8,294 bases of DNA from JAICJR01 sp036491015 (lineage in GTDB: Bacteria; Actinomycetota; Thermoleophilia; Solirubrobacterales; Thermoleophilaceae), in the NCBI GenBank assembly GCA_036491015.1, contig DASXCV010000042.1:1-8294 (forward strand), given 5' to 3'. Of this stretch, positions 1 through 3,951 are shown in pieces (positions within the stretch are counted from its first letter, which is position 1; every line of letters starts with the position of its first letter). Both the position numbers and the translations under genes were made by a program. The notes below the pieces were generated by a model. That model made no database searches, was not told the origin of the DNA, and saw nothing but the letters and a program-made list of their open reading frames with translations.

Positions 1-844
1 CCTGATCACGCGCCTGCTCGAGCCGACAAGCGGCTCGATCAAGTTCGAGGGCCGCGAGATCGCGAACCTCAGGCAGGGCCAGGTGAAGCCTCTCCGCAAG
101 GAGATGCAGATGATCTTCCAGGACCCGTACTCGTCGCTCAACCCACGCAAGACGGTCGGCTCGATCATCGCCGAGCCCTACAAGATCCACGACATGAAGA
201 CCGGCAAGGGCGAGCGCAAGAGCGCCGTCCAGGAGCTGATGGAGCAGGTGGGCCTCAACCCGGAGCACTACAACCGCTACCCGCACGAGTTCTCCGGCGG
301 CCAGCGCCAGCGCATCGGCGTGGCGCGGGCGCTCGCGCTCCAGCCCAAGCTGATCATCGCCGACGAGCCGGTGTCCGCCCTCGACGTGTCGATCCAGGCG
401 CAGATCCTCAACCTGCTGCAGGAGCTGCAGCGCGACCTCGGCATCACACTCGTATTGATCGCGCACGATCTCTCCGTCGTGCGCCACATGTGCGACCGCG
501 TGGCGGTGATGTACCTCGGCAAGGTCGTGGAGATGTCCGACAGCGAGACGCTCTACACGCAGCCACGCCATCCCTACACCGGCGCGCTCCTCTCGGCGGT
601 CCCGGTGCCCGATCCGGTGCTCGCGGCCGCGAGGAAGCGGCAGGTGCCCGGAGGCGACGTACCGAGCCCCACCAACCCGCCGCCGGCATGCCGCTTCCAC
701 CCGCGCTGCCCGAAGGTCCAGGACGTCTGCAAGCAGGACGAGCCGCTGCTCTCGCCGAAGGACGGGGGCGGGCTGGCTGCCTGCCACTTCCCGCTCACGG
801 ACGCCGAGGCGGCCGAGCGGCTCGGCACCGCAGAGCACGCCTAG
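1..844 (+). CDS. oppF: Oligopeptide/dipeptide ABC transporter ATPase, OppF/DppF type (5' end missing)
   Basis: This is a cytoplasmic ATP-hydrolysing subunit that powers peptide (or nickel or other small solute) import with a binding protein and two permeases. The frame is open from base 2 with no start, and begins LITRLLEPTSG, just after where Walker A should be, so the gene starts left of the window. Visible motifs are the Q-loop MIFQDPYSSLNP, the signature FSGGQRQR (from about 290), Walker B LIIADEP (from 350), the D-loop SALD and the H-loop IAHD (His codon 464-466). The C-terminal oligopeptide-transporter extension follows (HPYTGALLSAVP, then FHPRCP), with four cysteines spaced C-x5-C-x6-C-x17-C (first codon 689-691, last 782-784). 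The wording of the Q-loop and of the HYNRYPHEFSGGQ stretch is more like the F than the D subunit. Substrate cannot be told from this subunit. No gene follows closely, so it is probably last in its operon. The family call is sure; the exact symbol is not. Confidence 0.93.
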   Translation, partial: LITRLLEPTSGSIKFEGREIANLRQGQVKPLRKEMQMIFQDPYSSLNPRKTVGSIIAEPYKIHDMKTGKGERKSAVQELMEQVGLNPEHYNRYPHEFSGGQRQRIGVARALALQPKLIIADEPVSALDVSIQAQILNLLQELQRDLGITLVLIAHDLSVVRHMCDRVAVMYLGKVVEMSDSETLYTQPRHPYTGALLSAVPVPDPVLAAARKRQVPGGDVPSPTNPPPACRFHPRCPKVQDVCKQDEPLLSPKDGGGLAACHFPLTDAEAAERLGTAEHA

Positions 845-853
845 AGCCGCCCG

Positions 854-899
854 AGCGCAGTTTCTGAGCCACTGACGCCTGGTCAGTGCAATTTGCGCT
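854..899 (+). terminator. Nested inverted repeat after the transporter gene, possible terminator or operator
   Basis: A perfect 7-bp stem CACTGAC/GTCAGTG (870-876 with 882-888) closes a five-base loop GCCTG. It sits inside a second 6-bp stem AGCGCA/TGCGCT (854-859 with 894-899). The structure starts 10 bases after the transporter stop codon, where a terminator would be expected. It has no U-tract, so it would have to act as a weak or factor-assisted terminator, or as a 3'-end stabilising hairpin. The inner dyad could equally be a protein-binding site. The pairing is seen directly; the function is inferred. Confidence 0.35.
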
Positions 900-934
900 G
901 GCTTTGCAGTGGTTTGTGCGCGAGAATCGGTGTC

Positions 935-963
935 TTGACAGTTGGCTTGTCTCGTGCCACAGT
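935..963 (+). promoter_or_regulatory. Candidate promoter for the MFS leader
   Basis: A perfect TTGACA (935-940) is followed after 17 bases by CACAGT (958-963). The latter keeps only A2, A4 and T6 of TATAAT, so the -10 is poor. Transcription would start at about 969-971, at the left edge of the near-palindrome 970-998. I found no better -10 at 16-19 bases spacing. The strong -35 and the structured, terminator-ended stretch behind it make the location sensible, but an activator or another sigma factor may be needed. Confidence 0.35.
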
Positions 964-969
964 GCCTTG

Positions 970-998
970 TGCACGGCTTAGGCGCCTAAAGCTGTGCA
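970..998 (+). repeat. 29-nt near-perfect inverted repeat (operator or RNA hairpin)
   Basis: TGCACGGCTTAGGC (970-983) is mirrored by GCCTAAAGCTGTGCA (984-998) with one extra A and one G:T mismatch. The core TTAGGCGCCTAA (978-989) is a perfect 12-bp palindrome. As DNA it is a typical size for a dimeric repressor site and lies over the predicted transcription start. As RNA it would be the 5' hairpin of the leader, with a small GCGC loop. No T-run follows, so it is not a terminator. Confidence 0.5.
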
Positions 999-1039
999 AG
1001 AAGTGTTCGGGTACCCCAGTTTCAAGCTAAGGAGCCCTC

Positions 1040-1060
1040 ATGTCATTCCGAGGCGGCTGA
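1040..1060 (+). CDS. Candidate six-residue leader peptide (MSFRGG)
   Basis: The frame ATG TCA TTC CGA GGC GGC TGA is preceded by TAAGGAG (1028-1034) with five bases between it and the ATG. This is the best Shine-Dalgarno seen in this window; the larger genes mostly have weak or absent ones. The frame lies inside hairpin 1019-1063, and its last codons GGC GGC form the 3' arm that could pair with the terminator. Short leader frames of this kind control resistance genes through ribosome stalling in many bacteria, and the downstream gene is an efflux-type transporter. The peptide has no stalling motif I recognise. It could be chance in a structured RNA. Confidence 0.35.
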   Translation: MSFRGG

Positions 1061-1082
1061 AACACAGCAGGAAGATTTGTAG

Positions 1083-1111
1083 AAAAGGACCGCCCAAGTG
1101 GCGGTCTTTTT
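1083..1111 (+). terminator. Intrinsic terminator upstream of the MFS gene
   Basis: GACCGCC (1088-1094) and GGCGGTC (1100-1106) form a perfect 7-bp GC-rich stem with loop CAAGT, followed at once by five T (1107-1111). AAAA upstream (1083-1086) can pair with the T-run, so the site may also work on the other strand. It lies upstream of an MFS gene on the same strand, not at the end of a gene, which points to attenuation or to a small RNA 3' end. Confidence 0.85.
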
Positions 1112-1160
1112 CATGCGCCGGCAGTGCGCGGAGGGGTTTCTCGGCTACCGTGGCGAGAGC

Positions 1161-2435
1161 ATGCGGTCGATCGGCCAGCTACTGCGGCGCAATGGGGATG
1201 CGCGCCGCTTCTTCATCGCCTACGGCCAGTCCTCGCTCGGCTCCGGTGCGGCCTATGTGGCGCTGCTGCTGGTGGCCTACTCGCGCTTCCACTCGCCGTG
1301 GGCGCTGTCGCTCGTGCTGCTGGCCGACTTCGTGCCGCCGATGTTTCTCGCGCCGATCTTCGGCGCGCTCGCCGACCGCTGGTCGCGCCAGGCGTGCGCG
1401 ATCCTCGCCGACGCGCTGCGGGCAGCCGCCTTCGTGGGCATCGCGTTCACGCACAGCTTCGTCCTGACGGTGGTGCTCGCCTTCGCCGTGGGCGTGGGCA
1501 CGGCGCTCTACAAGCCGGCGATGATGGCCGGGCTTCCCGAGCTGGTGAGCCGCGAGCGGCTCGCGCCGGCCACGGCGCTGTACGGAGCGCTCACGGAGAT
1601 CGGCTACACGCTCGGCCCCGGCCTCGCGGCCATCGTGCTGCTGTTCGGCGGCCCGAAGGTGCTGCTGCTCGTCAACGCCGCCACCTTCGCCATCTCGAGC
1701 ATGGTGCTCGCAACCATCAAGTTCCGCTTCCGCGAGCGCGTGACGCCGGTCGCGGAGGGGGCGCGGTCGCTGCTCCGCGAGACGCGCGAGGGCCTGCTCG
1801 TGACCGCGCGAATCCCGGCCGCCTCGACCGCGATCGTGGCCACGAGCACCGTGATCCTGTTCGCCGGCATGGCCAACGTTGCGGAGCTGCTGCTTGCCCG
1901 CCAGCTTGGCGGCGGGCAAGTGGGCTACTCGCTGTTCGTGGCCGCGGCGGGGCTGGGCGTGGCGCTCGGCTCGCTCACCGGCGCCGGCGGCGGCGATGCC
2001 CGCACGCTGCCGCGACGCTTCCTCGCAGGCATCGTGCTGGTCACGGTGGGATTCGCCGGCGTGGCCGCTGCGCCGACGCTCGCCAGTGCGCTCGTACCGA
2101 TGGCCGCGCTCGGCGTCGGCAACGGCATGCTGATCGTCTACGAGCGGCTGATCATCCAGCGCACCATCGCCGCGGCGTTGCACGGCCGCGCCTTCGGCGC
2201 CCAGGCGTCCCTCGACGGCTTCGCCTTCGGTGCCTCGTTCCTGATCGGCGGCGCGCTGCTGGCGCTGGTCTCGCCCCGCACGCTGTTCGTGGTCGGCGCC
2301 GTGGGCGCCGGACTCGTGTGGCTGGTGGCGCGGCAGGTGTTTGCCGCGGTCAAGCTCCCTGACGTGCAGTCGCCGCCGGCCCAGGATCCTGTGGCGACGG
2401 GAACGGCAGCGGCAGGGGTGCACGCGAGCCAGTAG
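1161..2435 (+). CDS. MFS efflux transporter (macrolide-efflux/MFS_3-like)
   Basis: This is an inner-membrane transporter of the major facilitator superfamily, 424 residues from this start, with hydrophobic stretches along most of its length consistent with about 12 membrane segments. Motif A, GALADRWSR (68-76), follows the second segment, and GYTLGPGLAA (148-157) resembles the motif C of drug/proton antiporters. The N-terminal pattern, a short basic lead and then FFIAYGQSSLGSGAAYVALLLVAY, is like Mef-type and enterobactin-exporter-like MFS proteins. The substrate is unknown and is inferred to be a drug or secreted metabolite. The frame is open back to a GTG at 1098 and an ATG at 1113, but both lie in or against the terminator. 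ATG 1161, with GGCGAGAG before it, gives the usual N-terminus. The last 28 residues are a low-complexity tail encoded opposite the HD-GYP gene's 3' end. Expression probably depends on read-through of the upstream terminator. Confidence 0.88.
   Translation: MRSIGQLLRRNGDARRFFIAYGQSSLGSGAAYVALLLVAYSRFHSPWALSLVLLADFVPPMFLAPIFGALADRWSRQACAILADALRAAAFVGIAFTHSFVLTVVLAFAVGVGTALYKPAMMAGLPELVSRERLAPATALYGALTEIGYTLGPGLAAIVLLFGGPKVLLLVNAATFAISSMVLATIKFRFRERVTPVAEGARSLLRETREGLLVTARIPAASTAIVATSTVILFAGMANVAELLLARQLGGGQVGYSLFVAAAGLGVALGSLTGAGGGDARTLPRRFLAGIVLVTVGFAGVAAAPTLASALVPMAALGVGNGMLIVYERLIIQRTIAAALHGRAFGAQASLDGFAFGASFLIGGALLALVSPRTLFVVGAVGAGLVWLVARQVFAAVKLPDVQSPPAQDPVATGTAAAGVHASQ
1893..1920 (+). repeat. 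10-bp perfect inverted repeat inside the MFS gene
   Basis: CTTGCCCGCC (1893-1902) and GGCGGGCAAG (1911-1920) are exact reverse complements with an 8-base spacer. They cover the codons for ARQLGGGQ in the middle of the MFS transporter. The dyad would form a strong mRNA hairpin. It may be only a product of GC-rich coding sequence. Confidence 0.6.
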
Positions 2436-3789
2436 TCAGAGACTTGCCCGCGAGGAGGCTGCGTACCTCCTGCGCCGGCGAGAGGCCGAGGCTGAAGCCC
2501 TGCCGGATCACGTGCGAGAGGGCGCTGACCACGCGCGGATCGAACTGGGAGCCGGCGTTGGCCCACAGCTCCTCGAGCGCCGTCTCCTTGCTCATGGCGG
2601 CGCGGTACGGACGGTCCGTGGTCATCGCGCTGTATGCATCGCAGGCGAAGACGATGCGCGCAGCCATCGGGATCTCGTAGCCGGCGAGGCCGTCGGGGTA
2701 GCCGTTGCCATCCCAGCGCTCGTGGCAGGAGCGAACGATCTCGCCGACGCGGCCAAGCAGCCCGCCCACGCGGTCGAGCAGCACCTGGCCCTCGATCGTG
2801 TGGGTCTTCATCAGCTCGAACTCCTCGTCGTCGAGCGCGCCGGGCTTGTTGATGATCTCGTTGGGGATCACGATCTTGCCGACGTCGTGGAGGAGCGCGG
2901 CGAACTCGAGCTCCTGGCGCGCCTCGAGGTCGATCTCGAGCTCGTCGGCCACGGCGTTCACGAGCTCGACCACGCCGCGGCAGTGGTCGGCCGTGTAGTT
3001 GTCGTCGGCCTCGACCACGTCGGACAGCAGCATCACCGTGCCGCGGTACGCGCGGTTGAGCTCGAGGGCGGCGTCGTAGCGCTCGCGGCGCTCGCGCGAG
3101 AACTCGCGAAGCATCCAGATCAGGGGGAGCACCGCGATCAGGACGGGCGGATGGTCGTAGGCGACGATCGCAAGAAGAACGGCAACGGGCCACAGCGCGG
3201 CGTCGATGCGGTAGGCGGTCACCGACCTGAGCGTGTCGGCGTAGGCGACGCCGCGGGCGGCGTGCTCACGAATCGCGGTGGAGGTGACGTCGAACACGAA
3301 CTGGCCGAAGAATGCGAGGACGTACACGCCGGTCGAGTCGATGCTGGGCACGCCGGGAGCGAGCAGGCCCACGACGAGGACCGGTCCGAGCGCCATCCAC
3401 GAGTCGCAGACGGCGTAGATCCAGCGATCCCAGTGCTTCTTGCGGCTGATGAACTCGGGGAGCGTGGCGAGGAAGAAGCCGAGCGGGACGAGCACCGGCA
3501 CGAGTGGGAGGGGCGCGATGAAGAGCATCGGGACGAGCGCCAGCGGGCTCGGTACCGCGGTCACGCTGCTCACCTCGAACGGGAAGGCGGACACCGCGGC
3601 GAAGAGCCCGACGAGGCCGGCGAGGACCCACACGCTGGGATGCCGGTTCCACGGAACGACCAGCGCGACCGCGGTCGCGGTCCCGGCATAGGCGACGCTC
3701 AGAGCCCACACCACCGTCCGTTCCCTCACGTCCATCGAGCGGGGGTGGCGCTCCCTGGCATCGCCGACGAGTCGGTCGACGCCCTTCAT
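2350..3789 (-). CDS. Membrane-bound HD-GYP domain phosphohydrolase
   Basis: The family hydrolyses the second messenger cyclic-di-GMP, though some members only sense it. The 479-residue protein has about 225 N-terminal residues with six or seven hydrophobic stretches, a short basic linker (REFSRERRERYD), then the HD-GYP domain (about 245-430). Visible motifs are YTADH (His269), HDVGKIVIP (His301-Asp302), KTH (His330), CHERWDGNGYPDGL (GYP at 363-365), Asp384 in CDAYSAM, TDRPYR and QFDP. The usual HHE triad reads CHE: Cys355 replaces one metal-binding His. A proline-rich, probably disordered tail ends the protein. No clear Shine-Dalgarno precedes ATG 3789; Met19 (codon 3733-3735) is an alternative start just before the first membrane segment. 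It is divergent from alaS and convergent with the MFS gene, overlapping it by 86 bp. The membrane part is not a sensor domain I can name. Confidence 0.93.
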   Translation of the reverse strand: MKGVDRLVGDARERHPRSMDVRERTVVWALSVAYAGTATAVALVVPWNRHPSVWVLAGLVGLFAAVSAFPFEVSSVTAVPSPLALVPMLFIAPLPLVPVLVPLGFFLATLPEFISRKKHWDRWIYAVCDSWMALGPVLVVGLLAPGVPSIDSTGVYVLAFFGQFVFDVTSTAIREHAARGVAYADTLRSVTAYRIDAALWPVAVLLAIVAYDHPPVLIAVLPLIWMLREFSRERRERYDAALELNRAYRGTVMLLSDVVEADDNYTADHCRGVVELVNAVADELEIDLEARQELEFAALLHDVGKIVIPNEIINKPGALDDEEFELMKTHTIEGQVLLDRVGGLLGRVGEIVRSCHERWDGNGYPDGLAGYEIPMAARIVFACDAYSAMTTDRPYRAAMSKETALEELWANAGSQFDPRVVSALSHVIRQGFSLGLSPAQEVRSLLAGKSLTTGSRAPLPLPFPSPQDPGPAATARQGA

Positions 3790-3847
3790 TACTTACGAGT
3801 TGTCGGTGCTCATGCGTGCGCGCGTAAATCGGGGACAGAGATTGCAC

Positions 3848-3885
3848 GAGCTTGCGATGCAAAAGCTCCACGCCTGTTTGCAGGC
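3848..3885. repeat. Two adjacent short inverted repeats between the HD-GYP gene and alaS
   Basis: GAGCTT (3848-3853) pairs with AAGCTC (3863-3868), and GCCTG (3872-3876) pairs with CAGGC (3881-3885) around loop TTTG. An alternative pairing joins TGCAAA (3858-3863) with TTTGCA (3877-3882). They lie in the 162-bp divergent promoter region. No T-run follows on either strand, so they are not ordinary terminators. Function is unknown. Confidence 0.4.
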
Positions 3886-3911
3886 TCTACGCATTCCTAA
3901 CTCCGCAAAGA

Positions 3912-3929
3912 GCGTCTGCATACAGACGC
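3912..3929. promoter_or_regulatory. Perfect 18-bp dyad upstream of alaS, candidate operator
   Basis: GCGTCTG (3912-3918), spacer CATA, CAGACGC (3923-3929) is a perfect inverted repeat. It ends 8 bases before the -10-like TAGACT at 3938-3943 and covers the place of the -35 (3915-3920, TCTGCA, a poor match). That position suits a protein that represses or replaces -35 recognition. If transcription started further upstream it would instead be a hairpin in the alaS leader. Confidence 0.45.
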
Positions 3930-3937
3930 CCGACATC

Positions 3938-3943
3938 TAGACT
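3938..3943 (+). promoter_or_regulatory. Candidate -10 box for a leaderless or near-leaderless alaS transcript
   Basis: TAGACT matches TATAAT at T1, A2, A4 and T6 and ends 8 bases before the GTG start of alaS at 3952. A start site 6-8 bases downstream would fall at or just before the GTG. No Shine-Dalgarno precedes that GTG (the bases are GACGGGCC), which fits leaderless translation, common in actinobacteria. The inference rests on spacing only. Confidence 0.4.
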
Positions 3944-3951
3944 GACGGGCC

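Larger units (their letters stand above)
970..1111 (+). promoter_or_regulatory. Structured leader RNA ending in a terminator (candidate attenuator of the MFS gene)
   Basis: A transcript from the predicted start near 970 to the T-run at 1111 would be about 140 nt, with three hairpins: 970-998, 1019-1063 and the terminator 1083-1111. In the middle one, GTTTCA (1019-1024) pairs with TGAAAC (1058-1063) and extends past a bulged A1025 through 1026-1028 with 1055-1057. An inner CTC/GAG stem lies at 1037-1039 with 1050-1052. The terminator precedes the MFS start by only 49 nt, so the exporter is probably made by read-through. GGCGG (1052-1056), on the 3' side of the middle hairpin, could also pair with CCGCC (1090-1094) of the terminator, a possible 5-bp antiterminator. 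I do not recognise a known riboswitch class. A free-standing small RNA is the main alternative. Confidence 0.45.

Noticed and set aside
961..1111. Known RNAs such as SRP RNA, 6S RNA or common riboswitches in the MFS leader
   Set aside because: The conserved cores I could recall (for example the SRP GGAAG-type tetraloop region, TPP, cobalamin, SAM, cyclic-di-GMP and ykkC motifs) are not present. It remains unclassified.
1098..1160. N-terminal extension of the MFS protein from GTG 1098 or ATG 1113
   Set aside because: These starts lie in the terminator stem or directly after its T-run and have no Shine-Dalgarno. The usual MFS N-terminus begins at ATG 1161.
994..1467. 157-codon plus-strand frame covering the leader and the MFS start
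   Set aside because: It runs through the hairpins and terminator, and its later part is an out-of-frame reading of the MFS gene.
1124..2423. Long open frames in other phases and on the minus strand over the MFS gene
   Set aside because: Their products are Arg/His/Ala-rich without motifs. The chosen frame has MFS motif A and membrane segments.
2341..3900. 519-codon plus-strand frame opposite the HD-GYP gene
   Set aside because: It is the complement of a complete HD-GYP gene with all signature motifs. Its product is charged and repetitive with no domain.
3790..3951. T-box or other amino-acid riboswitch upstream of alaS
   Set aside because: I see no T-box consensus (TGGNACCGCG), no terminator, and too short a leader.
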